A DNA stretch of 64,000 nucleotides from Rhizobium grahamii (GCF_009498215.1 NZ_CP043498.1:372001-436000), one strand, 5' to 3'; positions 17,458 through 26,870 are shown, numbered from the stretch's first letter. Numbers and translations are program-made. Notes: a model not told the origin generated them from the sequence alone.

Positions 17458-18191
17458 GCGGCGGGCGCGCAGACGGCTGCGTCCTCGTCCCAGCGTTCCG
17501 CCATGGCCCGGGCTCTCAAGAGGTTGTCCGGCCTCATGACATCGGCTGTCGTTCCCCAGTCGACGATCTCGCGTGCAAGAAGAAGTGTCTGCGGGAAATG
17601 CGATCGAACCTGCTCGAAGTCGTGCAGCACCGCGATCACGGTTCGTCCCTCGGCGCCCCATCGCGCGACGATATCCAGAAGGTCGCGTGTCGTGCGGGCA
17701 TCGATCGCGGTGAACGGCTCGTCGAGCAGAATGACCTTCGCATCCTGCAGCAGCAGCCGTGCAAACAGCGCGCGCTGTGCCTGCCCGGCCGAAAGCGAGC
17801 CGATGGATCGCCCTTCAAAGCCTTCCAGCCCGACGGCGGCAAGTGCCTCGAAGGCTTTCGTTCGCTGCGCACGACCGACCTGCCGGAACGCGCCGGCCTC
17901 GCGCCAGGCGCCCAGCAGGACGGTTTCGAGAACGGAAATCGGAAATCGCCGGTTGATATCGGCTGCTTGCGGCAGATAGCCGAAGTCCGTCGGCGCCAGC
18001 CCGTGTTCGACCCGGCCGGACACCGGCCTGATCTCGCCGATGATCGCCTTCAGCAATGTCGACTTGCCGGCACCGTTCGGCCCCGCAATGGCCGTGAGGC
18101 TGCCAGGAGCGAAGGTCCCGGAAATATGGTGGACGGCAGGATGCCGGTTATACGCGACCGTCAAGTCGTGGAGGTGGATCGTATCGATCAT
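17454..18191 (-). CDS. aztA: Zinc ABC transporter ATP-binding protein (AztA family)
   Basis: 245 residues. Walker A GPNGAGKS near residue 38, Q-loop region YLPQAADINRRFPI, signature SLSAGQAQRALFARLL, Walker B VILLDEPFTAID and H-loop AVLHDFEQV are all present. It powers zinc import. Its start overlaps the stop of a 42-residue ORF upstream (ATGA at 18188-18191) and its stop overlaps aztB, so the cluster is tightly coupled. Confidence 0.93.
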   Translation of the reverse strand: MIDTIHLHDLTVAYNRHPAVHHISGTFAPGSLTAIAGPNGAGKSTLLKAIIGEIRPVSGRVEHGLAPTDFGYLPQAADINRRFPISVLETVLLGAWREAGAFRQVGRAQRTKAFEALAAVGLEGFEGRSIGSLSAGQAQRALFARLLLQDAKVILLDEPFTAIDARTTRDLLDIVARWGAEGRTVIAVLHDFEQVRSHFPQTLLLAREIVDWGTTADVMRPDNLLRARAMAERWDEDAAVCAPAA

Positions 18192-18316
18192 TGCAGCCGC
18201 ACGGCCCAGGCAATCAATCCCCAGAGGCAGAGAGATGCAACGCTTGCGGCGGCCAGTCGCAACACTGCCGATTGCGCGAGCACTCCCGAGCGGGTCTTCC
18301 TGGTCGCGTTCCTCAT
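18188..18316 (-). CDS. Small membrane protein leading the azt operon
   Basis: A 42-residue ORF, ATG 18316 to TGA 18188, preceded by AAGGA six bases upstream. It has a basic N-terminus (MRNATRKTRSG) and one hydrophobic helix (residues about 16-40, LRLAAASVASLCLWGLIAWA). Its stop overlaps the aztA start by 4 bp, so translation is probably coupled. I do not recognise a family. It lies between the Zur-like operator and aztA, so it is probably zinc-regulated; a regulatory or stabilising subunit, or a simple leader peptide, are both possible. Confidence 0.65.
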   Translation of the reverse strand: MRNATRKTRSGVLAQSAVLRLAAASVASLCLWGLIAWAVRLQ

Positions 18317-18331
18317 TGCAAATCCTTATTA

Positions 18332-18361
18332 TGTAATAACGTAACGTGTAATGTTATTACA
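18332..18361. promoter_or_regulatory. Zur-like operator upstream of the azt operon
   Basis: The palindrome TGTAATGTTATTACA (18347-18361) and the wider inverted repeat GTAATAAC (18333-18340) / GTTATTAC (18353-18360) form AT-rich dyads like the TGTAAT/ATTACA boxes bound by Fur-family zinc regulators. The left edge is 16 bp upstream of the start of the small ORF. Binding by Zur is inferred from sequence type and the transporter downstream. Confidence 0.65.
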
Positions 18362-18408
18362 AATCAGGCAATGTCAAGCCAGTTGTGCGAGGCAGGCATC
18401 GAAAACAA

Positions 18409-18433
18409 AAAAGCGGCCGGGAAGGCCGCTTTT
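18409..18433 (-). terminator. Intrinsic terminator of the peroxiredoxin gene
   Basis: AAAAGCGGCC (18409-18418) pairs with GGCCGCTTTT (18424-18433) around GGGAA. On the minus strand the stem is followed by a run of six T, a textbook intrinsic terminator 24 bp past the stop of the peroxiredoxin gene. Confidence 0.85.
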
Positions 18434-18456
18434 CGAAACCTAAATCATCGAGAGGA

Positions 18457-18942
18457 TCAGAGCTGCTCGATCATCGTCGCAGCGCTGGAGACGGTCGCCT
18501 GGCCGGGGTTCTCTTCAACGTTCAGCGACTTCACGACGCCGTCTTCCACCAGCATCGAATAGCGCTTCGAGCGGATGCCGAGGCCGCCGCCGGAAAGGTC
18601 GGCATCGAGGCCGAGCGCCTTGGTGAAGGCGGCGTTCCAGTCCGCCAGGAAGTGGATCTTGCCGAGCCCGCCCGAGGATTGCGCCCAGGCGCCCATGACG
18701 TGCCAGTCGTTGACGGCGATGACGGCGATATCGTCGACACCCTTGCCGAGAATGGTGTCGCGGTTTTCCAGATAGCCCGGCAGGTGGTTGAGCGAGCAGG
18801 TCGGCGTGAATGCGCCGGGCACCGCAAAGAGCACGACGCGCTTGCCCTTGAACAGCGCGTCCGTCGTGGTCTCGACCGGACCATCGGCGGTCTTTTCCTT
18901 GAAAGTGGCTGATGGCAACGCGTCGCCGATTGCGATCGTCAT
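18457..18942 (-). CDS. Peroxiredoxin (Prx5 type)
   Basis: 161 residues. The peroxidatic cysteine lies in VPGAFTPTCSLNHLPG (near residue 49), and FLADWNAAFTKALGL and GIRSKRYSMLVEDG complete the Prx5/AhpC-TSA pattern. It reduces hydrogen peroxide and organic hydroperoxides with thioredoxin- or glutaredoxin-type donors in the cytoplasm. Monocistronic with its own terminator. Known rhizobial homologues are of the same length. Confidence 0.92.
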   Translation of the reverse strand: MTIAIGDALPSATFKEKTADGPVETTTDALFKGKRVVLFAVPGAFTPTCSLNHLPGYLENRDTILGKGVDDIAVIAVNDWHVMGAWAQSSGGLGKIHFLADWNAAFTKALGLDADLSGGGLGIRSKRYSMLVEDGVVKSLNVEENPGQATVSSAATMIEQL

Positions 18943-19006
18943 GAAATTCTCCTCATGCTCGTTGGAAAGCGGCTCCGGCCGCAGTTCGGGGGACTATAGG
19001 ACGCTG

Positions 19007-19831
19007 CTATTCAAAGGCAAGCGGGCTTTCCATCCCACGCGTCCCGTCTATGACGAGAACGCTCCACACCTTTCCATGAACGTCGTAATTGAGGGGCAGC
19101 TTGCCGATCGCAAGCGTTGCTTTGGCCGTGTTGCCGGTGCGCGTCGCCGCGATCTGCCTTGTGAACGCGTAGCCGCTCGGGCCGGCAACAACGACCTGCG
19201 GCGGCGTCTCGCCGGATTGTGGCAGCTTCATCTCCAGCGTCAGGCTCTTGCCGTCGGCCGAAAGCGTGTGCCCGGTAATCGCAAAGTCGGAGGAGGGCGG
19301 TTGCGGCAGTCGTTTTTCGGCCTCGGCGAGAATGGCTTCCTCTTCCGGCCGCGACAGTGCCGCAGGCGAAAGCTTCAGCGTCAGATCAGCCTGGAAGGGA
19401 ATGCAAATCTCCTTGCAGATGCCGATGAAGGCCATGGCATGGATCTCGCTTGCCGCCCCGGTCGCCTTCAGCGTCAAGGGGAAGGTGACGGACGCGTCGT
19501 AGGCGATCTCGTCGACCTTTGCATCGACGATATGCTTTGGAACCGGATAGCGGATCTCCTGAAGCGTGACGCTGCTGCCGGGTGTGATCGTAATCTGCGG
19601 AGGGATTCCGTTTTTGCCGGGTTCGCGCCAATAGGTGATCCAGCCGGATCGCGGCTCGACCTGCAGGCCTGCGCGTATTTCGCCCTTTGCGTCGGGCGGC
19701 AGGGCGACAAGGCGCATGCGCCCGCCTTCGTTGTCCGCCCATGCGCTCATTTCCGCCGAAGCAGCGGTGAACGATAGACAGAGGCCAAGGGCGGCAAGGA
19801 TCAGGTGTGAAGCGCGGATCGAGATGAGCAT
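19007..19831 (-). CDS. DsbD N-terminal-like periplasmic thiol-disulfide protein
   Basis: 274 residues with a signal peptide (cleavage after about residue 26, TAASA-EM). The domain resembles the DsbD-alpha / disulfide bond corrector family: [17 protein letters not shown], and [13 protein letters not shown] with a CxxxC pair near residue 140. No membrane segments or thioredoxin domain follow, so it is a stand-alone periplasmic protein. It probably passes reducing power to cytochrome c or disulfide partners, by analogy. Divergent from yqgE. Confidence 0.75.
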   Translation of the reverse strand: MLISIRASHLILAALGLCLSFTAASAEMSAWADNEGGRMRLVALPPDAKGEIRAGLQVEPRSGWITYWREPGKNGIPPQITITPGSSVTLQEIRYPVPKHIVDAKVDEIAYDASVTFPLTLKATGAASEIHAMAFIGICKEICIPFQADLTLKLSPAALSRPEEEAILAEAEKRLPQPPSSDFAITGHTLSADGKSLTLEMKLPQSGETPPQVVVAGPSGYAFTRQIAATRTGNTAKATLAIGKLPLNYDVHGKVWSVLVIDGTRGMESPLAFE

Positions 19832-19972
19832 GGAGAAATATCTATGGGAAATTGCGGCAATCGGTCCAGAACGCTGTTTGAATTAAATTCTCATTTTCAG
19901 TTGATTGATACCGGACATTGGCCCATGTTGATTATGTCGAGGCCCAAAATCGGTCTGGCAGCAGGAGGAAAG

Positions 19973-20578
19973 ATGTCCTTATCCACGCTGAAAAACAGAC
20001 GTGAACGTGGCTTCTTCGACGGCCAGTTCCTTATTGCCATGCCGGGCATAGCCGACAGTAATTTTTCCCGCTCCGTGATCTACATTTGCGCCCATTCCGA
20101 TGCCGGCGCGATGGGGTTCATCATCAACAGGCCGCAGGAACTGACGTTTACCGACGTTCTCCTGCATCTCGACATCATCAAGGATGATGATGCGATCGTG
20201 CTGCCGCCGAACGCCCGAGATCTTCAAATCCAGACCGGTGGTCCTGTCGAGAGCGGCCGTGGCTTTGTCCTTCATTCGGACGATTACCTCTGTGATTCCA
20301 GCATTCCCGTCAGCGACGACATCTGCATGACCGCGACGCTGGATATCATTCGCGCCATCTCGAATGGAAGCGGACCGAAGCGCGCTACCATGATGCTGGG
20401 ATACGCCGGCTGGGGCGCGGGTCAGCTCGAAGCGGAAATAGGGAACAATGGCTGGCTGAATTGCGCCGCCAACGAAGAGTTGATCTTCGACGCAAGCCTC
20501 GACGACAAGTACGAGCGCGCGCTTGCCGGCATGGGGATCAGCGCTGCGATGCTCTCGGCTGAAGCCGGTCACGCCTGA
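19973..20578 (+). CDS. YqgE/AlgH family protein
   Basis: 201 residues from ATG 19973, preceded by an excellent [38 protein letters not shown] and [15 protein letters not shown] are hallmark YqgE/AlgH (DUF179) segments. The upstream ATG/GTG extension to 19844 lacks an SD. Function of the family is not settled; it is a conserved cytoplasmic protein. Confidence 0.9.
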   Translation: MSLSTLKNRRERGFFDGQFLIAMPGIADSNFSRSVIYICAHSDAGAMGFIINRPQELTFTDVLLHLDIIKDDDAIVLPPNARDLQIQTGGPVESGRGFVLHSDDYLCDSSIPVSDDICMTATLDIIRAISNGSGPKRATMMLGYAGWGAGQLEAEIGNNGWLNCAANEELIFDASLDDKYERALAGMGISAAMLSAEAGHA

Positions 20579-20655
20579 TCGCGGAACCATCGACGCCCCG
20601 CGGCGTTTCCTTCGGGCAATTGGACACAATGGTCCGACCAACAAAGGAAACAGCG

Positions 20656-20847
20656 ATGGGAAGCACCACCGACAAGATTTCGGGTAAGACCAACGAGATT
20701 GCCGGCAAGGCCAAACAGGCCATCGGCAAGGCCACCAATGATCCGGCTCTTCGTGGCGAAGGCGCGGCTCAGGAAACCAAGGGCAAGGCCCAGGTGGCAA
20801 CGGGCAAGGTCAAGGACAAGCTGAAGGGCGCGGTCGACCGGCTCTGA
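20656..20847 (+). CDS. CsbD family stress protein
   Basis: 63 residues, very Lys/Ala/Gly-rich: DKISGKTNEIAGKAKQAIGK, then GEGAAQETKGKAQ, the CsbD-like repeat pattern. ATG 20656 follows AAAGGAAA. CsbD proteins are small, poorly folded general-stress proteins. Followed at 20870 by an intrinsic terminator. Cellular role unknown. Confidence 0.9.
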   Translation: MGSTTDKISGKTNEIAGKAKQAIGKATNDPALRGEGAAQETKGKAQVATGKVKDKLKGAVDRL

Positions 20848-20869
20848 AACATTTCACTTCATCTTATAT

Positions 20870-20900
20870 GCCTGCCGCGTTGCCGCGCGGCGGGCATTTT
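20870..20900 (+). terminator. Intrinsic terminator after the CsbD gene
   Basis: GCCTGCCGCG pairs with CGCGGCGGGC (one G-U) and is followed by ATTTTA on the plus strand, 22 bp after the CsbD stop. Confidence 0.75.
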
Positions 20901-20929
20901 ACGACGCGCGAGTGCGGGGACGGAAGCCA

Positions 20930-22012
20930 ATGAGATTGTTTGCCTGCGACAGCTGCGATCAGGTCATCCACTTCGACAATCGACAATGCGTGCGGTGCGG
21001 TCACCGGCTGGGCTTCCTGCCTGACGATATCAGGATGCATGCGCTGGAACTGGCAGGCGACGAATGGCAGCTCGTGGCGGACAGGCAGCGTCGGGTGCGC
21101 TTCTGCGCCAATGCCGGTCTCGACATATGCAACTGGCTCGTTCCGGAGGAGGACGGCCATGAGTTCTGTATTGCCTGTCGCTACAACAGGCTGGTGCCGA
21201 ACACCAACACGCAGGATGGCATCGACCGCTGGCGCCGCATCAGTCAGGCGCAGCGCCACCTGTTCTACTCCATGCTGCGTTGGCTGCTTTCGCCGCCCGA
21301 TCGGCAGGAGGATCCACAAGGCGGCCTCGTCTTCGACTTTCTGGAGGATGAGGTGCAACCCGATGGCAATGTCATTCCCGCCATGACCGGCCATGATGAA
21401 GGCGTCATCGCTATCCGCGCCGCAGAAGCCGACGATCTCACCCGTGAGCAGGCACGCGCGTTGATGAACGAACCCTACCGGACGATGCTCGGTCATTTCC
21501 GTCACGAGATCGGTCATTTCGTCTGGAACAAGTTGGTCCGCGACCGCGATGAATTCGAGGGGTTTCGCGCGGTGTTCGGCGACGAGCGAGCCGACTACGG
21601 GCTCGCATTGGAGGATCACTACCAGAACGGTGCGCCACCCGACTGGCAGCAGAGCTTTATCAGCACCTATGCCACGGCGCATCCGTGGGAAGATTTCGCG
21701 GAGTGCTTCGCGCACTATCTCCATATCGTCGATACGCTGGAAACCGCGCGAGCCTTCGGTATCGCGATCGATCCGCGCGGCCACGAGGAGATGGCCGCGG
21801 AGGTAGATTTCGATCCCTACCGGGCCGCCAGCGCCGAGCAGCTTGTCAGTGCCTGGATACCGCTGTCGGTGGCGATCAATGCCATCCAGCGCAGCATGGG
21901 GCAGCCCGATTCCTATCCCTTCGTGCTGTCATCCGCCGTCGTGACGAAGCTCGAATATCTCCACCGGCTGATCCAGAACAGAGTGGCCGAGCGCAAGCGC
22001 GAGGCGGCCTAA
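20930..22012 (+). CDS. Putative zinc-binding metallopeptidase
   Basis: 360 residues. The N-terminus has two zinc-ribbon CxxC pairs (CDSCDQ..., CVRCGHRLG) and a further CIACRYNR, then from about residue 180 a peptidase-like domain with HFRHEIGH (HExxH-type zinc site) and a downstream WEDFAECFAHYLH acidic/His motif. This is the layout of the zinc-ribbon plus zinc_peptidase_like family. Cytoplasmic, no signal peptide. Substrate unknown; the gene overlaps nothing and converges with the GGDEF-EAL gene. Confidence 0.8.
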   Translation: MRLFACDSCDQVIHFDNRQCVRCGHRLGFLPDDIRMHALELAGDEWQLVADRQRRVRFCANAGLDICNWLVPEEDGHEFCIACRYNRLVPNTNTQDGIDRWRRISQAQRHLFYSMLRWLLSPPDRQEDPQGGLVFDFLEDEVQPDGNVIPAMTGHDEGVIAIRAAEADDLTREQARALMNEPYRTMLGHFRHEIGHFVWNKLVRDRDEFEGFRAVFGDERADYGLALEDHYQNGAPPDWQQSFISTYATAHPWEDFAECFAHYLHIVDTLETARAFGIAIDPRGHEEMAAEVDFDPYRAASAEQLVSAWIPLSVAINAIQRSMGQPDSYPFVLSSAVVTKLEYLHRLIQNRVAERKREAA

Positions 22013-22019
22013 TCTTGCC

Positions 22020-24932
22020 TTACGCCCGCTTTGTCAGCGGAAACCGTTCCTTCAGCAGGCGCAACACTGATTCGGCTGCCATCGGCGGGCCGAAGAGATA
22101 GCTCTGGCCGAAGGTGCATCCCATCTTCGCAAGTTCGATCGCATCCTCGTTCGACTCGATCCCTTCCGCGACCACCTTCATGTCGAGTTCGCGGGCCATG
22201 GCGATGACGGAGCGCAGGATCGTCGCCTTCCGGTCGCTGGTGTCGCAGACGAGGGCCTTGTCAAGCTTGACGGTATCGAACGGGAAACGCGTCAGATAGG
22301 ACAGCGAGGAATAGCCGGTGCCGAAATCGTCGAGTGCCAGACCGAGGCCGACGTCCTTCAGTTTCTCCAGAACGAGGCGTGCCTGTTCCGGGTTTTCCAT
22401 CACCATCGTTTCGGTCAGCTCTAGCTTCAGTCGCGATGGGTCGCAGTGCGTCTTGGCAAGCACCGACCTTACGTCTTCGTAGAGGTCGTTGTTCAGAAGC
22501 TGCGCGCTTGAGAGGTTGATCGAGACGAAGATCGGCAGTTCGCCGGTCTGGTTCTCCCATGACATGAGGTCATTGGTCGCCTGCTCCAGCGCAAAGAGGC
22601 CGAGCATGTTGATGATGTCGGAGGCCTCGGCGATCGGGATGAACTCGGACGGCGGAATGCTGCCGCGTTTCGGATGTTCCCAGCGCATCAGCGCCTCGAA
22701 GCCGGCGATCTCGACGTCCTCCAGCCCGGCGATCGGCTGGTAGACCATCGACAGCTCCTTGCGCTCCAACGCGCGACGGAGATCCGATTCCAGCTGCAGC
22801 CGGTCGGCACCGAAGTCGCGGAACGCTGGCTGGAACGGCTCCACGCGGTTGCCGCCGGCGCGCTTGGCACGATACATCGCCAGTTCCGCGTCGCTGAGCA
22901 TGCTTGCGGCATTCTCCTGCTGGTCGACGAACGAGGCGAGGCCGATGGAGGCCGTCAGGATGATTTCGCGGTTGGCGAAATTGATCGGCACCATGATCGC
23001 CTTGCTGATCGCATCCGCGAAGTCCGCGATCTTCGTCGGGTCGCGCTCGGAGGCGAGGATAAGGCCGAACTGATCGCCGGACAGCCGCGCAAGCGTATCC
23101 TGCGGCTTCAGCAGTCGGCGAAGACGCCGTGTCAGCGCGATCAGAATATTGTCGCCCGCCGCAATGCCGAGAGCGTCGTTGACCATCTTGTAGCGGTCGA
23201 TGTCGATGACCATGACGGTCGGCCGCAGCGTTTCGCCGCCGGGCGCCAGCGCCAGAACCGCTTGCAATCGGTCGACGAAGAGTTGCCGGTTCGGCAGGCC
23301 TGTCAGATTGTCGTGCAGGGCGTCCTGCAGCAGCCGATCCATCGAGTTCTTCTGCTCGGTCACGTCGACGACGGTGCCGACGCAGCGAATGACCTCGCCG
23401 TTCGACCCAAGCACCGGCCGCGCGCGGATCAGCAGCCAGTGGAAATGGCCGTCCTCGGCGCGGATCCGGAACTCGTGATTGAGGCGGCCGCGGCGGTGTT
23501 CGAGAAGCACGTCGAGCGTGGCGCGGAAGCGATCGCGGTCGTCGGGATGAAGGCGCGGCAGCCAGTTGCGCGCAGCCCCGTGCATCGTTCCCGGTGCAAG
23601 CCCGAGTTTCATTGAGACGTCGGGGATCGTGACGACGCGGTCGCGTGCCACATCCCAGTCCCACACCATGTCGCCCGAACCGGTCAGGGCCAGCGACTGG
23701 CGCTCGAGGTCGGAGAAGAGACCTTGCTGGAAGGCACCACCGGCAAACGCATGCTGCATGACGGTGAAGCCGATCAGCAGCACGATCAGGACGAGGCCGC
23801 CGCCGAGCGCCGGCTGGATGATGTCGTTGTCGAGTCTACCCGTGATGGTCAGCCATGCACCGAAGATCCAGACGAGGATCAGTGCCCATGCCGGCACCAA
23901 AAGGATGGCGCGGTCGTAGCGGTTGAGGCCGAGATAGACGATCAGCAGAAGCCCCATCGTCGCCGTCAGCGCGAAGGAAAGTCGCGCGATACCGGCTGCG
24001 ATCGACGGGTCGTAGATGGCAACCCCGAAAAGCAGCGCCAGGCCGAGCACCCAGGCGAGCGTCAGATAGCCGAGATGCGTGTGCCATCGGTTCAGGTTGA
24101 GGTAGGTGAAGAGGAAGATGACGAAGCTCGAGGCAAGCGCCACTTCCGCGCATGCGCGCCATATTCGCTGGTCGCCGGAGGCTATGCTGACGAGCTTACC
24201 GAGGAAGCCGAAATCGACGCAGATGTAGCCGAGCACCGCCCAGGCGAGTGCTGCGGTCGCCGGCAGCATCGAGGTTCCCTTGACGACGAAGAGGATCGTC
24301 AGGAACACCGCCAGAAGGCCGGCGATACCGAGCACGATGCCGCGATAGAGCGTGAAGGCGTTGATCGTGTCCTTGTAGGCGTCGGGTTCCCAGAGATAGA
24401 TCTGCGGCAGTTCAGGCGTCGAAAGCTCCGCGACGAAGGTGATCACGGCGCCCGGATTGAGGGTGATGCGGAACACATCGGCCTCGTCGCTCGGCTGCCG
24501 ATCGAGCGCGAAGCCTTCGCTCGGCGTGATCGCGATGATGCGCTGCGAACCGAGATCCGGCCAGAAAAGCTTCGAGTTCACCAGGCGGAAGTGCGGCGCG
24601 ACGATGACGCGCTCAAGCTGTTCGTCGGAGACGTTGGCAAGCGCGAAAACGGCCCAATCGCCCTGGTGGTTGTCGGAGCTGGCACGTACCTCAATACGGC
24701 GACGGATACCGTCGGCTCCGGCAGCGGTCGAAACCTGGAAGGCCTCTCCCTGGTTCGCATAGATTTCAGTCGTCGCCGTCAAGTCGAGCGCGGTGTCGTC
24801 TCGCGAGATCTTGACCGGTTCGGCTGCCTGGACATGACCCGCAGCCAGCATGAAGGCTGACAGCAAGAGAGCTGCGATCACCGCGATGAAGCGTCCGGCC
24901 GGTGATGAGAGCAGCATGCGGTTGTTAGTCAT
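22020..24932 (-). CDS. Membrane-bound PAS-GGDEF-EAL protein (probable c-di-GMP phosphodiesterase)
   Basis: 970 residues: an N-terminal signal/anchor (residues about 12-36), a periplasmic domain, about seven membrane helices (roughly 190-400, 7TMR-DISM-like), a PAS domain with PAC (near 420-540), GGDEF (545-710) and EAL (715-965). The GGDEF motif reads SGDQF near residue 617, so cyclase activity is doubtful. The EAL half is intact: EALMRWEHP, NLSSAQLL, ELTETMVM, DDFGTGYSS and VVAEGIES. It most likely degrades c-di-GMP in response to a periplasmic or membrane signal. It overlaps the GNAT gene by ATGA. Confidence 0.92.
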   Translation of the reverse strand: MTNNRMLLSSPAGRFIAVIAALLLSAFMLAAGHVQAAEPVKISRDDTALDLTATTEIYANQGEAFQVSTAAGADGIRRRIEVRASSDNHQGDWAVFALANVSDEQLERVIVAPHFRLVNSKLFWPDLGSQRIIAITPSEGFALDRQPSDEADVFRITLNPGAVITFVAELSTPELPQIYLWEPDAYKDTINAFTLYRGIVLGIAGLLAVFLTILFVVKGTSMLPATAALAWAVLGYICVDFGFLGKLVSIASGDQRIWRACAEVALASSFVIFLFTYLNLNRWHTHLGYLTLAWVLGLALLFGVAIYDPSIAAGIARLSFALTATMGLLLIVYLGLNRYDRAILLVPAWALILVWIFGAWLTITGRLDNDIIQPALGGGLVLIVLLIGFTVMQHAFAGGAFQQGLFSDLERQSLALTGSGDMVWDWDVARDRVVTIPDVSMKLGLAPGTMHGAARNWLPRLHPDDRDRFRATLDVLLEHRRGRLNHEFRIRAEDGHFHWLLIRARPVLGSNGEVIRCVGTVVDVTEQKNSMDRLLQDALHDNLTGLPNRQLFVDRLQAVLALAPGGETLRPTVMVIDIDRYKMVNDALGIAAGDNILIALTRRLRRLLKPQDTLARLSGDQFGLILASERDPTKIADFADAISKAIMVPINFANREIILTASIGLASFVDQQENAASMLSDAELAMYRAKRAGGNRVEPFQPAFRDFGADRLQLESDLRRALERKELSMVYQPIAGLEDVEIAGFEALMRWEHPKRGSIPPSEFIPIAEASDIINMLGLFALEQATNDLMSWENQTGELPIFVSINLSSAQLLNNDLYEDVRSVLAKTHCDPSRLKLELTETMVMENPEQARLVLEKLKDVGLGLALDDFGTGYSSLSYLTRFPFDTVKLDKALVCDTSDRKATILRSVIAMARELDMKVVAEGIESNEDAIELAKMGCTFGQSYLFGPPMAAESVLRLLKERFPLTKRA

Positions 24933-25543
24933 CGGCTGTCGGTTATCCTGCCTTTATCCGTGTCGGTGGCGAGTAGTGAGAACATCACATGATCATGCCA
25001 CTGACCGTTGATTTTCAAGTATCCGCGCAGATAGCCTTCCCGCTGAAACCCGGCTTTTTCAAGCAGGCGGATGCTCCGAGCATTGTCTGGAATACAGGCT
25101 GCTTCGATACGGTGCAACTCAAGCCCTGCGAAGATATAGGGTATAACCAATCGAAGTGCGGCGAACATATGGCCCTGGCCGGCATGGGCCTCGCCCATCC
25201 AGTAGCCGATCATGCAGCTTTGGGCGGCGCCTCGGCGGATATAGCCGATGGTGATGCCGCCGAGCAGCGTCATGTTTTCCTTGTGAAACAGGAAGAGCGG
25301 GATGGCCTGCCCGGAGGCATATTCCTGCTTGCCGCGAATGACGCGGGCGCGGTACGCGCCCTCCGTCAGTTCGTCGCGACGCCATGTTGGCTCCCAGGGC
25401 TCAAGGAACTGCCGGCTCGCCGACCGCAGCTTGTGCCACTGGTTGAAGTCCTGGTAGCGCGGCAAACGAAGCACATAGTGCTCGTTCTCGAGCTCCACCG
25501 AATCCGGCTGCCGCGACAGGAACCGAAAAACCGATTTTGGCAT
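24929..25543 (-). CDS. GNAT family N-acetyltransferase (RimJ/RimL type)
   Basis: 204 residues. ENEHYVLRLPRYQDFNQWHKL is the RimJ-like opening; IGYWMGEAHAGQGHMFAALR holds the acetyl-CoA loop and RIEAACIPDNARSIRLLEKAGF the C-terminal GNAT motif. Probably acetylates a ribosomal protein N-terminus or another amine. The stop overlaps the start of the GGDEF-EAL gene, so the two are coupled; 28 bp downstream of the M16 peptidase gene. Confidence 0.88.
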   Translation of the reverse strand: MPKSVFRFLSRQPDSVELENEHYVLRLPRYQDFNQWHKLRSASRQFLEPWEPTWRRDELTEGAYRARVIRGKQEYASGQAIPLFLFHKENMTLLGGITIGYIRRGAAQSCMIGYWMGEAHAGQGHMFAALRLVIPYIFAGLELHRIEAACIPDNARSIRLLEKAGFQREGYLRGYLKINGQWHDHVMFSLLATDTDKGRITDSR

Positions 25544-25571
25544 CGATCACTCCCGGCAGGGTGGATTTGGA

Positions 25572-26870
25572 TCAGACGAGAGCCTGCTTGCCGTGCGGGG
25601 CGGGCGAGGAAAGCGACGCGGCGATGTCTTCCATAGGGGCAAGATGCTCCAGTGGCCCGATGGCTGACAGCGTTGGCACGGTGTCGAAGAACAGCCGTCC
25701 GGCAAGGTCCGTCAGCCGCTCGACCGTGATGCCTTCCAGGCGCTCCATCATCTCCGGATTGGAGATCGGGCGACCGTAGAGCATCATCTGGCGTGCGATC
25801 TGGCCGGCGCGGGCAGCCGGGCTTTCCTGGCCCATCAGCAGCTGCGCGCGGATCTGGGCGCGGGCGCGTTCGATTTCCTTCTGCTCGATCGTCGCTGCCG
25901 ACTTGTGCAGTTCATCGACGATAACAGGAACGAGCTCGGGCAGGTTTTCGCCGCCGGTGGCGGCATGAATGCCGAATATGCCGGTGTCGGAAAAGCCCCA
26001 GTGAAAGGCATAGATCGAGTAGCAGAGGCCGCGAATCTCGCGCACTTCCTGGAACAGCCGCGATGACATGCCGCCGCCGAGGATGTTCGCGAGAATCTGC
26101 GAACAGTAGAAGTCGCGGGCGTGATAGGCCTTGCCCTCGAAGCCGAGCAGGATCTGCGCGTCCATCAGATCGCGCGTTTCGCGGATGTTGCCGCCGATGT
26201 ACTTCGCCGGCTCCATGACGGGTGTTGCCGATGGAGCGGTCGGAAGGCTCGCGAAGCGATCTTCGACCATGCGAACGAACTCGTCGTGCTGGACGGCGCC
26301 GGTCGCGACAACGAACATCCGGTCCGTGGTGTAGTTGCGGCTGAGATAGGCGCGAATCTGCTGCGGCGAGAAGGAAAGAACGGTTTCCGGCGTGCCGAGG
26401 ATAGGCCGCCCGAGCGTCTGGTCGCGATAGGCCGTCTCGGAAAACTTGTCGAAGACGACATCGTCGGGCGTGTCGTTCGCGGCGTTGATTTCCTGCAGGA
26501 TGACCTGCTTTTCGCGCTCGAGTTCTTCCTCCTCGAACGCTGACTCCGTCAGGATGTCTGCCAGGATATCGACGGCCAGCGGCACGTGATCCTTCAGAAC
26601 GCGGGCATAGTAGGACGTCGTCTCGGTCGACGTCGCGGCGTTCACTTCGCCGCCGACGTCCTCGATTTCCTCGGCGATCTCCCGTGCCGTGCGGCGTGCC
26701 GTACCCTTGAAAGCCATGTGTTCGAGCAGGTGGGCGATGCCATGCTCGTCTTCCGTCTCGTTGCGCGACCCCGATTTGATCCAGACTCCGAGCGCAACAC
26801 TTTCAAGATGCTGCATGGTCTGTGTGACTACTGTCAGCCCGGATTTGAGCCGGGTGCACTCAACTGTCAT
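25572..26870 (-). CDS. M16 family zinc peptidase (processing-peptidase-like)
   Basis: 432 residues, one full M16B subunit. The inverted zinc motif HLLEHMAFKG (HxxEH) near residue 46 and the distal Glu (LEREKQVILQEI) are present, as are the ILGGGMSSRLFQEVRE and AFHWGFSDTGIFGI segments. Homologues relate to mitochondrial processing peptidase. It lies 26 bp downstream of thrC on the same strand; thrC-M16-GNAT is a familiar rhizobial order. Natural substrates are not known. Confidence 0.93.
   Translation of the reverse strand: MTVECTRLKSGLTVVTQTMQHLESVALGVWIKSGSRNETEDEHGIAHLLEHMAFKGTARRTAREIAEEIEDVGGEVNAATSTETTSYYARVLKDHVPLAVDILADILTESAFEEEELEREKQVILQEINAANDTPDDVVFDKFSETAYRDQTLGRPILGTPETVLSFSPQQIRAYLSRNYTTDRMFVVATGAVQHDEFVRMVEDRFASLPTAPSATPVMEPAKYIGGNIRETRDLMDAQILLGFEGKAYHARDFYCSQILANILGGGMSSRLFQEVREIRGLCYSIYAFHWGFSDTGIFGIHAATGGENLPELVPVIVDELHKSAATIEQKEIERARAQIRAQLLMGQESPAARAGQIARQMMLYGRPISNPEMMERLEGITVERLTDLAGRLFFDTVPTLSAIGPLEHLAPMEDIAASLSSPAPHGKQALV

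Noticed and set aside
16585..17661. Longer start for the zinc permease
   Set aside because: Residues before MSAYDLF lie inside aztA and are Arg-rich and unlike the family; ATG 17457 overlaps the aztA stop as expected.
23724..24860. 378-codon plus-strand frame over the GGDEF-EAL gene
   Set aside because: Arg/Glu/Asp/His-rich shadow without ribosome site; the minus-strand gene is well supported.
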